The notes: generated by a model not told the origin, from the letters alone. Shown: positions 9,861 to 17,912, numbered from the stretch's first letter. The stretch is DNA of 45,036 nucleotides from Verrucomicrobiales bacterium (GCA_029213025.1 JARGOZ010000041.1:1-45036), one strand, 5' to 3'. Numbers and translations are program-made.

Positions 9861-9888
9861 CCGGAACTGCTCCGCAGAGCAGTTCCGG
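9861..9888 (-). promoter_or_regulatory. Perfect 12-bp stem hairpin between the Pur-like gene and yicC
   Basis: CCGGAACTGCTC, a 4-nt loop, then its exact complement GAGCAGTTCCGG. It begins 13 nt after the Pur-like stop codon and ends about 40 nt before the yicC ATG on the minus strand. No run of T follows in either direction, so it does not look like an ordinary intrinsic terminator. It could be an mRNA processing or stability element or an attenuator in the yicC leader. Confidence 0.7.
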
Positions 9889-9901
9889 CAGGAAAACAGA
9901 G

Positions 9902-10135
9902 TTACTCAGCCGCTGCGGACTGAACATTTTTCAGAGCTTCGACAAAATCATCCAGCACATCAGCCGGAACCATAATTGTGTCTCGTCGACCTCTGACGTC
10001 TTCGGTAATTTTCAGAAATTTTCCCCGGTCGTTCTCTTTGAGATCCAGAAAAAAGATTTTGCGGTCAGCGAAGATTTTCTCTGTGTGAATCGGCTCATTG
10101 TCCGAATTACTACGGCCCTCTCGATATCCTATCAT
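9902..10135 (-). CDS. Pur-alpha-like single-stranded DNA/RNA-binding protein (DUF3276/BpuR type)
   Basis: A small protein of 77 residues from the ATG at 10135, preceded by GAAAGAG eight bases upstream; an in-frame start at 10198 would give 98 residues. The sequence IHTEKIFADRKIFFLDLKEN, then GKFLKITED and RDTIMVPADVLDDFVEAL, is the PUR-repeat pattern known from Bacteroidota and spirochete Pur proteins, which bind single-stranded nucleic acid as dimers. In Borrelia the homologue BpuR is a translational and transcriptional regulator. It is the first gene of the probable pur-like/yicC/DUF1801 group on the minus strand and is divergent from tatC. Assignment is by motif pattern and fairly secure. 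Confidence 0.8.
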   Translation of the reverse strand: MIGYREGRSNSDNEPIHTEKIFADRKIFFLDLKENDRGKFLKITEDVRGRRDTIMVPADVLDDFVEALKNVQSAAAE

Positions 10136-10381
10136 AAATTTATCTCTTTCCTCTTTGGTTAGCAAAAATCGCAAATTGCAGCAGCGGTTCCCGTGCAAAA
10201 GCTGGACCCAGCAAAGGGCGGATCACGAACTTGTGCAAACACTTGCCATAGCGCGAATCAGTCGCTCACGTAGATCAAAATCAGAAATTCGTCAACATCA
10301 TCTGCGTCTCTTTGATGATTTTCAAAATCAGGCTAAGTTCCCTCCGTTCCTTACTGGAATTGTCAGTAAATATCAAAAATT

Positions 10382-12199
10382 ATGATACTTAAGAGTGTGT
10401 TCGAAAAGCTTTTCAAAATTCGGGAAGAAGCCGCCAAAGTTCGGCCCGGAGCCGACGAAGGCTATGACCCCCATGAAAAACCGTTCCTGGATCACCTCGA
10501 GGATCTGCGCACCACTCTAATGCAGATGGGAGCTACCCTGGCAATTTCCACGTTCCTGTGTTTCGCCTTCCACGTTCAGATCTTCAAATTCCTGCAACTG
10601 CCTTCGATGTTAACGAAGATGGAGGACGGCAGCACCCTCTGGGATAAGATTAACTTCATCTTCCTTGCCCCGCAGGAGGGCCTGATGTTGATGATTAAGG
10701 TATCGTTCTTCACCGCTGTGGTGATTTCGATGCCGCTGCTGATTTTCTTTATGTTTCAGTTTATCCTGCCCGGCCTCCGCCAGGTGGAAAAAAAGATGAT
10801 CATTCCGGGAGCGGGAGTGGGATTTATTCTCTTTTTGACGGGAGCCAGCTTTGCCTTCTTCCTGGCGGCTCCGATCGCGTTGAAATTCTTTTTCGTCTTC
10901 GAAAATCAGAGATTCGGTGATTTGAATCCGGCCGCAAAAGCTCTGGAGAAGCCGATCTCGGAACTGCCCCTGCTCGGTGTCGGCGGCACAAAGATCGAGC
11001 CCTTTGGCACAAAGAAAACCGACGAGGAAACGCCCCCCCCGGCCACGGGCGAAGAAATCACCCAAACCGATAAACTGCCGGAATCACCGGATACTCTCTC
11101 CGATACCCAAAAGGCGGCGATACGCGGCTACATGATTGATCTTCTGGCCGTGCAACAAGGGAAGGACCTGGTGCTCCGCTACGATGAAGCCCGTGACAAG
11201 ATCATTCTCGCCCACTTCAAAGGGGCAAAATCCACGTATCAGGTTGGCAAATATTTTGAGTTCATCACCCGGCTGACACTTGTTTTTGGCCTGAGCTTCC
11301 AGCTTCCGGTTGTTGTTACGATCCTCGTAAAACTGGAGCTTCTCACCGCACGGGTGATGCGGGCCACCCGAACCTATGCATGGATTATTATCATGGTAGC
11401 TGCGGCTATTTTGACGCCGCCGGACATCATGACACTTGGCCTGCTGGCTGGTCCTATGATCATCCTGTACGAGATCTGTGTTATCATCGCTTCGGTGATT
11501 GAACGAAGGCGCGAGAAAAGAGAACTCGCCGAGGAGGAAAAGCGCAGATCCCGGTTGGAGCGCCTCTATTCCAAACCACCTGAAGATCTTTCAGAATCTG
11601 AAAAGGCGGAACTGCATAAGCATGAGATCGAGCAATACGAAAAAGAACACGCTCATCTCTACGATGAACACGGCCACGAGATCGATGCAGACGGAAATCT
11701 GATCGGCTACGACCCGGATCACGATGATCATAACCACGATGAAAGCTGGAATGATGACCATCATTACTGGCACGACGGGGAGGAAGAATCCGACGAACCT
11801 GTCGATGAACAGGATGTCGACGATCACCACAAAGAAGACGGTGAATTTAAACCTGTTCAGGACTGGCCGGATAAAGAAACCGAACCGGAAGCTGAAAGCG
11901 ATCACGCAGAACCAACCGGTGAAGAGGCTGAACCTGAAATGGAACCGCAGGAAGATGAGGACACTTCTGAAACAGAGCAGGAAGAGATTTCCCCGAATGA
12001 CGAATGCTGCGAACCGAGCGGTCCCGTGGTCGACATGAACCATGCGACAGTGGAAGAACTGATGGATCTACCGGGCGTTGACGATTGGCTGGCGAACATG
12101 ATCATCGATCACCGGCCTTACGAATCGTTTGAAGATTTGGAAGAAATCGTTGGCGATGAGAAAGTTATGGAATGGATGGAGCGTCTCATGCTCGGTTGA
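10382..12199 (+). CDS. tatC: Sec-independent translocase TatC with a periplasmic-loop insertion, His/Asp-rich tail and helix-hairpin-helix domain
   Basis: TatC is the substrate-recognising membrane subunit of the twin-arginine export system. The core is clear: FLDHLEDLR at residues 35-43, FQFILPGLRQVEKK (the family's conserved Phe and Glu, Glu at 136) and LTPPD at 345-349, with six membrane segments. At 605 residues it is more than twice the usual ~250. Two additions explain this. About 110 residues (~178-288) are inserted between membrane segments 3 and 4, on the periplasmic side. A ~230-residue cytoplasmic tail follows TM6: basic helix, a stretch very rich in His, Asp and Glu (~420-540), then a ComEA-like helix-hairpin-helix (VDMNHATVEELMDLPG, 550-605). 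No tatA/tatB is in this window. A His-rich lipoprotein gene follows after 66 bp. Confidence 0.93.
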   Translation: MILKSVFEKLFKIREEAAKVRPGADEGYDPHEKPFLDHLEDLRTTLMQMGATLAISTFLCFAFHVQIFKFLQLPSMLTKMEDGSTLWDKINFIFLAPQEGLMLMIKVSFFTAVVISMPLLIFFMFQFILPGLRQVEKKMIIPGAGVGFILFLTGASFAFFLAAPIALKFFFVFENQRFGDLNPAAKALEKPISELPLLGVGGTKIEPFGTKKTDEETPPPATGEEITQTDKLPESPDTLSDTQKAAIRGYMIDLLAVQQGKDLVLRYDEARDKIILAHFKGAKSTYQVGKYFEFITRLTLVFGLSFQLPVVVTILVKLELLTARVMRATRTYAWIIIMVAAAILTPPDIMTLGLLAGPMIILYEICVIIASVIERRREKRELAEEEKRRSRLERLYSKPPEDLSESEKAELHKHEIEQYEKEHAHLYDEHGHEIDADGNLIGYDPDHDDHNHDESWNDDHHYWHDGEEESDEPVDEQDVDDHHKEDGEFKPVQDWPDKETEPEAESDHAEPTGEEAEPEMEPQEDEDTSETEQEEISPNDECCEPSGPVVDMNHATVEELMDLPGVDDWLANMIIDHRPYESFEDLEEIVGDEKVMEWMERLMLG

Positions 12200-12265
12200 T
12201 ATCGTTTAGAAAAACAAAACAACAGACTTGCATATAAGCCGCAAAACGATTTAGTCCCTGCCATC

Positions 12266-12574
12266 ATGACTCCGACTTGCCGACTTCTTCTTATTCTCGC
12301 TGTTTCCGGGTGGATTTATTCCAGCTGCGAGCAGCACGAACTTACCGAAACACATGTCCTCTACAGCCACGGGCATGATGATCACGGTGACCATGGCGGC
12401 GATCACGGACACGATGAACATGGTCATGAAAAAGATGCTCATGGAGACGATAAGGACGACCATGGCCCCGATGCCAAAGGAGATGACGACGGTCACGGCG
12501 ACGATCACAAAGGCGAAAAAGGCAAAGCCGAAGCCCCGGGCGCGAAAGAAGAGCCCAGAAATTTAGGTCTGTAA
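12266..12574 (+). CDS. Histidine/aspartate-rich lipoprotein, probable metal binder
   Basis: A 102-residue product with a hydrophobic start and a lipobox-like WIYSSC, so Cys25 or so would be lipidated and the protein held in the envelope. The mature part is almost entirely His, Asp, Gly, Glu and Lys (HGHDDHGDHGGDHGHDEHGH and onward), a composition that binds divalent metals such as Zn, Ni or Co. It follows tatC by 66 bp on the same strand and is closed by a strong terminator, so the two are probably one transcript; TatC itself has a similar His/Asp tail. Metal identity and role (store, scavenger, chaperone) are not determinable. A low-complexity reading frame in the +1 frame is a shadow. Confidence 0.75.
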   Translation: MTPTCRLLLILAVSGWIYSSCEQHELTETHVLYSHGHDDHGDHGGDHGHDEHGHEKDAHGDDKDDHGPDAKGDDDGHGDDHKGEKGKAEAPGAKEEPRNLGL

Positions 12575-12594
12575 CTCCGGCTTACTTCAAAAAG

Positions 12595-12629
12595 AACGCA
12601 GGCAAAATCACAGCCTGCGTTTTCTTTTG
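12595..12629 (+). terminator. Rho-independent terminator after the tatC/His-rich lipoprotein genes
   Basis: A perfect 9-bp stem AACGCAGGC/GCCTGCGTT with a 9-nt loop, followed directly by TTTTCTTTT on the plus strand. It lies 20 nt beyond the lipoprotein stop codon and separates that transcript from the blaI promoter. Confidence 0.9.
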
Positions 12630-12638
12630 CTCCGTTCT

Positions 12639-12675
12639 ACGAAATTTTTCGTTGTTAATACGAATTTATTCGTAT
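12639..12675 (+). promoter_or_regulatory. Double BlaI-type operator overlapping the blaI promoter
   Basis: Two perfect inverted repeats share the half-site ACGAA: ACGAAATTTTTCGT at 12639-12652 and ATACGAATTTATTCGTAT at 12658-12675. Their centres are 21 bp apart, two helical turns, so two repressor dimers would sit on the same face. A -10-like TATAGT (12673-12678) overlaps the second site. With that -10, transcription would begin at or just before the ATG at 12687, and no ribosome-binding site is visible, suggesting a leaderless or near-leaderless mRNA. Binding by the adjacent BlaI is inferred from position and symmetry. Confidence 0.8.
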
Positions 12676-12686
12676 AGTATTGATTC

Positions 12687-13076
12687 ATGGCGGAAATTCC
12701 AAGGGCTACTGACACCGAATTATCCATCCTGAAAATTTTGTGGGATAATCAGCCCTGCACCGTCCGGTTTGTGACCGGAGAGTTAAGTCGCCTCAAGGGG
12801 GAAGAGGTGAAATACACAACCGCCCTGAAGCTGATGCAGCTCATGCACGAGAAGGGCCTGGTCACCCGCGACGAAAGCGAACGGACGCATCTCTACTCCG
12901 CCAGCCATACCCGGGATAAAATGCAGCGTCACGTTCTGAGCCAACTGGCTGCAAAAATTTTCGGCGGAGCCACCGCAGATCTGGCGATGCAGGCTCTCTC
13001 TGCCAAAAAGGTTGAACCGGAGGAGCTTCGCCGGTTGAAAGCCTATATCGACAAACAATTGGAAGCTGAGGACTAA
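12687..13076 (+). CDS. blaI: BlaI/MecI/CopY-family transcriptional repressor
   Basis: A 129-residue winged-helix repressor. It opens with PRATDTELSILKILWD and continues with VRFVTGELS and YTTALKLMQLMHEKGLV, matching the BlaI/MecI DNA-binding domain (residues ~5-75), followed by a C-terminal dimerisation helix region that in this family holds the cleavage site. It is followed three bases later by an M56 sensor protease, the standard BlaI-BlaR1 arrangement in which ligand or stress sensing activates cleavage of the repressor. Two inverted repeats cover its own promoter, so autorepression is likely. No beta-lactamase gene is nearby, so the regulated target need not be antibiotic resistance. Confidence 0.93.
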   Translation: MAEIPRATDTELSILKILWDNQPCTVRFVTGELSRLKGEEVKYTTALKLMQLMHEKGLVTRDESERTHLYSASHTRDKMQRHVLSQLAAKIFGGATADLAMQALSAKKVEPEELRRLKAYIDKQLEAED

Positions 13077-13079
13077 ACA

Positions 13080-14822
13080 ATGGAGAACACACCACCTGAC
13101 TACGAAGTTTTCTTGATTTTCACCCGATTCATTGCCCATACCGTCTGGCTGGGCGTGCTATTTCCCCTGTTCTATTTTCTCTACATCAAATCTTCTCCGC
13201 GTTTCCAACCCAAACACCGCGTTGCCTGCGGACTGGCTTTGATTCTATCGATTCCCCTGCTGGCAATCATACTTACTACCTGCCCGATTCCATTTCCTGA
13301 CTTCGTTCGCAAATTTCGGCTCACTATTCCGGTCACCACCGCATTATGGATTACTCTGATATGGTTGGCAGGTCTTGCGGTCCGCAGTGTGGGAATTGTA
13401 TATAGAGCAAAGCAACTGAAACAATTGATAAAGACCTCTATCGAGATTCCTTCTACCTATTCAGAGAAAATCACTAATGCCTGCCTTCGTATTCCCTTTC
13501 CGAAAGACCTGTTTGTCCGTGTGACTCAAACCGAAACAGGACCGATGCTCTGCGGGCTGAGACGGCCCGTCATACTGCTCCCCGAAACAACCGTATCCGA
13601 ATCTGATAGCACCGAAATCTCCGCGATTCTCGCCCATGAGACAGCGCATTACCAGCGTCGTGACATCGCTCTGAATCTGATGCAAACAGCCACGGAAACC
13701 CTCTGCTTCTTTCATCCGGCTATCCTGTGGTTATCCAGGGAAATTCGCATCGAGAGAGAAAAAGCCTGTGACGATCAGGCTGTCGAACTATTGAACGGCA
13801 ACCGGTTTGGCTATGCCTCAGCGCTACTAAATGCAGAGACCACGCTAACCAGTCATTCAGCCTGTGCCGCCGCATTCGGCATTGGTTCCACCAGCGACCG
13901 GGCGGTTCGAATCGCTTTCGGCGAGCATAGGGAACAGAAACCCTTCTCCGGAATACTCGCCATCGCTTCTCTGTTGATCGTTGTCACCATTAGCCTGGCT
14001 ATTACGTCGGTAGTTAAAGTGGCAGCACAAAAAACGCCGGATCCCATCGTGATCGATCCGGTAATCCTCTCTGATCCCGCCCCTCCGCTACAAGTCGATT
14101 TTGATAAAGAATTTCTATGGCGGGACAAGAAAATTGGTAACCAATATGTCCCGGTATTGAAATCCATACCACTCATCGAACGGCAAGGGATCGTTTACAA
14201 CCTGGCTAACCGGGAACCGCAGCTTTTCCCCCAGTTCCCCAACCGGTGGCTGCTCGACAACCAGCTCGATTTCCTCGACAGCCACCTGCCTTACACCGAT
14301 CCCGACAAAGATCTGTTTACCGTTCTCGAAGAATACGAGGCCGGCACAGATCCGAAGAATTCCGCCTCCCATCCTGACCCCGTTTTCTTACTTGGTTACC
14401 GAAGCCTGAAGTTCGAGCTGTACCGCATTCAATTCGCCGCCCAACCGGATGAGAAAACCGTGCAATTGACCCGTATACCCACAACCAAACACCCGCAGAG
14501 AGCAACATTCCTTCTCAAAGCAGCCGACCGGTCATCTGATGGGCGGATTCAGATCGACAAAATCGCTAGCGATACAGTAACCATTTCCGACATCCAAACG
14601 GGGGGCACACGGACGGTACGAAAAGGAGACCTGGTTGACTTCAAAACCTACTACGCTGAATTCACCAAACGCGGTGGCGACAATTTCTTCGTAAAAGCCA
14701 ACTCTACTTTTATTATTCAAGGTTTTCCGGAGGAGAAATACAGATTGGTACGGGCTGGAAAGGATTCCTGCGAGATCCGCAAAGGAGAAGAAGTCTTTAC
14801 CCTGGGCATAGATAATCAGTAA
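13080..14822 (+). CDS. M56-family (BlaR1-like) sensor metalloprotease with Amuc_1099-like periplasmic region
   Basis: A 580-residue membrane protease partner of BlaI. Several membrane segments surround HETAH (HExxH) at 186-190 and the family's ERE.ACDD-like EKACDDQAVEL, so the cytoplasmic zinc-protease core is intact. A further membrane helix (~residues 290-312) leads to ~265 residues outside the membrane. This lacks the penicillin-binding SxxK/YGN layout of BlaR1; instead it has LDFLDSHLPYTDPDKDLFTV then EEYEAGTDP, a calcium-loop-like Asp array found in Verrucomicrobial Amuc_1099-type envelope proteins, followed by a beta-rich region. It probably senses something other than a beta-lactam. 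A GAGGA ribosome site lies 7 bases before the ATG, within blaI's end. Confidence 0.85.
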   Translation: MENTPPDYEVFLIFTRFIAHTVWLGVLFPLFYFLYIKSSPRFQPKHRVACGLALILSIPLLAIILTTCPIPFPDFVRKFRLTIPVTTALWITLIWLAGLAVRSVGIVYRAKQLKQLIKTSIEIPSTYSEKITNACLRIPFPKDLFVRVTQTETGPMLCGLRRPVILLPETTVSESDSTEISAILAHETAHYQRRDIALNLMQTATETLCFFHPAILWLSREIRIEREKACDDQAVELLNGNRFGYASALLNAETTLTSHSACAAAFGIGSTSDRAVRIAFGEHREQKPFSGILAIASLLIVVTISLAITSVVKVAAQKTPDPIVIDPVILSDPAPPLQVDFDKEFLWRDKKIGNQYVPVLKSIPLIERQGIVYNLANREPQLFPQFPNRWLLDNQLDFLDSHLPYTDPDKDLFTVLEEYEAGTDPKNSASHPDPVFLLGYRSLKFELYRIQFAAQPDEKTVQLTRIPTTKHPQRATFLLKAADRSSDGRIQIDKIASDTVTISDIQTGGTRTVRKGDLVDFKTYYAEFTKRGGDNFFVKANSTFIIQGFPEEKYRLVRAGKDSCEIRKGEEVFTLGIDNQ

Positions 14823-14862
14823 GCAAGCGAGTACCCTGATTATATACCGCTACGATTTGTGT

Positions 14863-14939
14863 CGCGGACACTTCTGTCCGCGTCTTGCTGGAGCTATCGA
14901 AAACCAGTGAACCCGCAATTGCGGACAAAAGTGTCCGCA
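14863..14939. repeat. Pair of inverted copies of a GCGGACA hairpin
   Basis: Two hairpins 14863-14882 and 14920-14939 each have a perfect 8-bp stem and 4-nt loop. The second is nearly the reverse complement of the first; both contain the palindromic unit GCGGACACTTYTGTCCGC. They lie between the convergent M56 and Gfo/Idh genes. No T tract follows either closely, so bidirectional termination is possible but not shown. Confidence 0.75.
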
Positions 14940-14978
14940 TCACAAGATTGGTCCTGTATTCGCCAACTCTTAGCCGTA

Positions 14979-15022
14979 TTCAACAGGGTACAGTCGAGCA
15001 TTCAACAGGGTACAATCACACT
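14979..15022 (+). repeat. 22-bp tandem repeat, two copies (locus 1)
   Basis: Two consecutive 22-bp units (14979-15000 and 15001-15022), both beginning TTCAACAGGGTACA. They lie 157 bp beyond the M56 stop codon; the second copy overlaps the last codons and stop of the convergent oxidoreductase gene (stop at 15016-15018). The same unit recurs downstream of the desaturase and of the RCC1 kinase. Confidence 0.9.
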
Positions 15023-16338
15023 TTTGCATGCAACGGAACTCCCGGTTTTGGCACGCGATACAGTTCATTCTCATCCGGGAGCAGAGGTGGAATATCGTCC
15101 CAGCTTTTCGGATTGATGGCGATTTGTTCGGTCGAATTCAGCGCACTTTCCCAGGTCACTTCTTTGCCAGTGTAGGCAGCCATTCTCCCCATGATCGCAA
15201 ACAGTGACCCGTAAGCACCGCGCTCGGCCTCATTAAATTCGCGACCTTCCCGAATTGCATTGAACAGGGCCACGTGTTCAAGCTCGTAGGAATTCCCGGT
15301 TTCTTTACCACGGAAGCCCTTCGCATCCGGGTCGGATGGTGTGATGATTCCATTTCTCTTAAAAGACAGTTCCGCCGATCCTTTGGTTCCGTGGATCTTT
15401 TCCCCAAACCAACTCCAGCATTTTGGTATATGTCGATGCTGGGTGGTAACATTACTCCCGTCAGCAAATTCATAGTCGATACTGAAATGGTCGTAGATCT
15501 GACCGTTCATCGGCCCGGTCCGTACAAGCCTACCTCCCTGCCCCTGGCATTTCACGGGATTGGCTTCGTTTTTGATCCAGCGAACTACATCATATTCGTG
15601 GACGCTTTGCTCTACCGAAAAATCACCGCTCAGCCAGGTAAAATAATACCAGTTTTTCACCTGGAATTCGAGCTCTGTCATCCCCGCCTCACGCGGGTTT
15701 CGTTTATTTACATCGGACCGGCAATTGAAGATTTGAATCCACGGGATGTCTCCAATTATGCCGTCGTGCAAACGCGATATCACTTCGTGGTGAATCGGAC
15801 TGTGCCTGCGGTTAAAGCCGACGCCGACCTTGAGATTCTTTGCTTTCGCCTCCGCAGCGCCTTGCAGAATTTTGCGGACACCGGGACCGTCAACGGCGAC
15901 CGGTTTTTCCATAAATACATGTTTCCCGGCCTGAACTGCGGCTTCGAAATGAAACGGCCGAAAGCCCGGAGGTGTCGTCAGAATCACTACATCAATTTCC
16001 GGCATCTCCACGATCCGGTCAATCGCATCCAGCCCGGTAAATTCCCTTTCCGGAGCAAGGTTTACTCTTTTTTCATCGGCATTCTTTTTCAACACCTCCC
16101 TACTGCGATCGATCGCCTTCTGATCGATATCACCCATCGCCCACAGTTCGGCCCTGTCATCAGCAGCGAGGGCCTGAGCGGCTGCCCCGGTGCCTCTACC
16201 CCCGCAGCCGATAAGAGCAATCCGAAGCTTGTCCGGCGACGGGCCCGCAGCCTCCACTCCAGCTGGAAAGGCGGACACAGCTGCTGCGACGGTGGAGCCC
16301 TGAACAAATTTGCGACGGTCGATTTTTTGATCACTCAT
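15016..16338 (-). CDS. Tat-exported Gfo/Idh/MocA family oxidoreductase
   Basis: A 440-residue NAD(P)-type dehydrogenase. It begins with a twin-arginine signal (DRRKFVQGSTVAAAVSAF), so it is exported folded, which suits a cofactor-binding enzyme. A Rossmann motif follows (RIALIGCGGRGTGAA), then VVILTTPPGFRPFHFEAAV and the catalytic-loop EKPVAVDGPGVRKIL (EKP motif), all typical of the Gfo/Idh/MocA family. Such proteins are strongly expanded in Planctomycetota and Verrucomicrobiota, where they are thought to act on sugars or sugar acids from polysaccharides. The substrate cannot be told. It is divergent from another Tat-signal gene at 16431 with a 92-bp shared upstream region. Confidence 0.93.
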   Translation of the reverse strand: MSDQKIDRRKFVQGSTVAAAVSAFPAGVEAAGPSPDKLRIALIGCGGRGTGAAAQALAADDRAELWAMGDIDQKAIDRSREVLKKNADEKRVNLAPEREFTGLDAIDRIVEMPEIDVVILTTPPGFRPFHFEAAVQAGKHVFMEKPVAVDGPGVRKILQGAAEAKAKNLKVGVGFNRRHSPIHHEVISRLHDGIIGDIPWIQIFNCRSDVNKRNPREAGMTELEFQVKNWYYFTWLSGDFSVEQSVHEYDVVRWIKNEANPVKCQGQGGRLVRTGPMNGQIYDHFSIDYEFADGSNVTTQHRHIPKCWSWFGEKIHGTKGSAELSFKRNGIITPSDPDAKGFRGKETGNSYELEHVALFNAIREGREFNEAERGAYGSLFAIMGRMAAYTGKEVTWESALNSTEQIAINPKSWDDIPPLLPDENELYRVPKPGVPLHAKV

Positions 16339-16430
16339 GTTCTCACTGTAACAGACTATTGTCTCAGGTAGTCAAGCCCGCATCCGGGTATTGGATTCCC
16401 GAACTATTGTGTCTCAGAGTAACCAATCTC

Positions 16431-17912
16431 ATGAAAGCATCCCGACGAAAATTTATCGCCGCAACTTCCTCTATCGCCGGTCTTGCTCATACGGCCAATT
16501 CGCAGACCGCGGATGAGAACCTGAATGAAGGGACCACGGACTGGCAGTTAACCCGGGTAAAGGTCAATGAAGGAAAATACCGCACGTCGCTGATCGAAGG
16601 ATATGTCTCGCACCAGTCGATCCTGCCGGGCGAGACGTTATCAATCTATGTCAGCACTAAACCGGAGAGGAAATTCCACATTGATTTCTATCGGATGGGC
16701 TACTATTCCGGAACCGGCGGCAGACTCATGGGACAACTCGGTCCGCTGGATGGCAAAACGCAACCGACTCCCGACATTGGTGAAAAACGAATCCGTGAGT
16801 GCCGGTGGGATGCCGCAGCCGAATTCACGATTCCCAAAGACTGGCCGGGCGGAGTATATCTGGGAAAACTGACTACAATACCGGAATCTGAATCTGAACC
16901 CTACTGGCAAAGCTATATCATTTTTGTAGTTCGCTCCGCTACACCGTCGGAAATTGTTTTCCAGGTCAGCGACAATACCTGGCAGGCTTACAACCGCTGG
17001 CCGGTTAACGAATCTCTCTATACCAATCCGGACGGTGCGCAGGCCCCCGGCGTAGCGGTCAGTTTCGAGCGGCCGTACGGAAAGTATGTACAAATCACAG
17101 ATAATCCGCTGTCGATTGGTTCCGGAGAATTTTTGCTCTGGGAATTCCCGCTCTGCTACTGGCTCGAAAAAGAAGGCTACGATGTCAGTTATGTTTCCAA
17201 CAGTGACCTCCTCGATGAAAAAGCGATAGCCGGCTCCAAAGTATTCCTCAGTGTTGCCCACGATGAGTACTGGGATATCAAACAGTTTCGAACGATAGAA
17301 ACCGCCATTGAAAACGGCCTGAACGTGCTCTGGCTGGGAGGAAATTCTGTATTTATCGATTCGCCGTTCTCACCTTCCTCAGCCGGCCGGGCCAACCGCA
17401 TCATTGAACGCCGCGGCTGCTATGGCGAACTGAGACAGGACGAATCAGAATCCTACTCCCACATCCTCGGCGCCCTGCAGAGCACTGCTCCCGATGAAAG
17501 AAACATCATGGGGGTGAGATCGGTGGTTCCTTTCAACGGTGGCGGCGACTGGACATGCCGGAATCCGGAGCACTGGATATTTTCCGGAACAGGGATGAAG
17601 GACGGCGAATCCATCCCCGGACTGGTCGGCTGGGAACACCACGGAGAGCCCGATATGACACTGCCCGGGCTCGAAGTCCTCGCCGATGGCAAAGTATGGG
17701 CCGGAGGCACCCGCGAAGGCAGATACACCTCGGTGATATTCGACGGGCCCAAAGAAAATCTAATCTTTAACGCCTCAACCATTTTCTGGGCGCAGGGGCT
17801 CTCCTCACCTCCAGGACACTGGGTTCCCTATTCCCATTTTTCCCGTCCGCACGGGCCTGATCCGAGGGTGCAACAAATCACAAAGAATGTCCTCGACCGA
17901 ATCCTGCGTTAA
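16431..17912 (+). CDS. Tat-exported N,N-dimethylformamidase large-subunit-like protein
   Basis: The ATG at 16431 is chosen over an earlier in-frame start at 16359 because it opens a twin-arginine signal (SRRKFIAATSSIAGLAHTA); the product is 493 residues. The body matches the family built on the C-terminal part of N,N-dimethylformamidase large subunits: a beta-rich N-terminal part with FHIDFYRMGYY and WPGGVYLGKL, an F-QVSDNTWQAYNRW segment, and a glutaminase-like core with VFLSVAHDEYWDIKQF and NVLWLGGNSVFI. Most members lack a demonstrated amidase activity, so the reaction is open. It converges on the next minus-strand gene and shares with it the palindromic TTAA of both stop codons (17909-17912). 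Confidence 0.85.
   Translation: MKASRRKFIAATSSIAGLAHTANSQTADENLNEGTTDWQLTRVKVNEGKYRTSLIEGYVSHQSILPGETLSIYVSTKPERKFHIDFYRMGYYSGTGGRLMGQLGPLDGKTQPTPDIGEKRIRECRWDAAAEFTIPKDWPGGVYLGKLTTIPESESEPYWQSYIIFVVRSATPSEIVFQVSDNTWQAYNRWPVNESLYTNPDGAQAPGVAVSFERPYGKYVQITDNPLSIGSGEFLLWEFPLCYWLEKEGYDVSYVSNSDLLDEKAIAGSKVFLSVAHDEYWDIKQFRTIETAIENGLNVLWLGGNSVFIDSPFSPSSAGRANRIIERRGCYGELRQDESESYSHILGALQSTAPDERNIMGVRSVVPFNGGGDWTCRNPEHWIFSGTGMKDGESIPGLVGWEHHGEPDMTLPGLEVLADGKVWAGGTREGRYTSVIFDGPKENLIFNASTIFWAQGLSSPPGHWVPYSHFSRPHGPDPRVQQITKNVLDRILR

Noticed and set aside
9861..9888. Reading the yicC leader hairpin as an intrinsic terminator
   Set aside because: The stem is strong but no T run follows on either strand.
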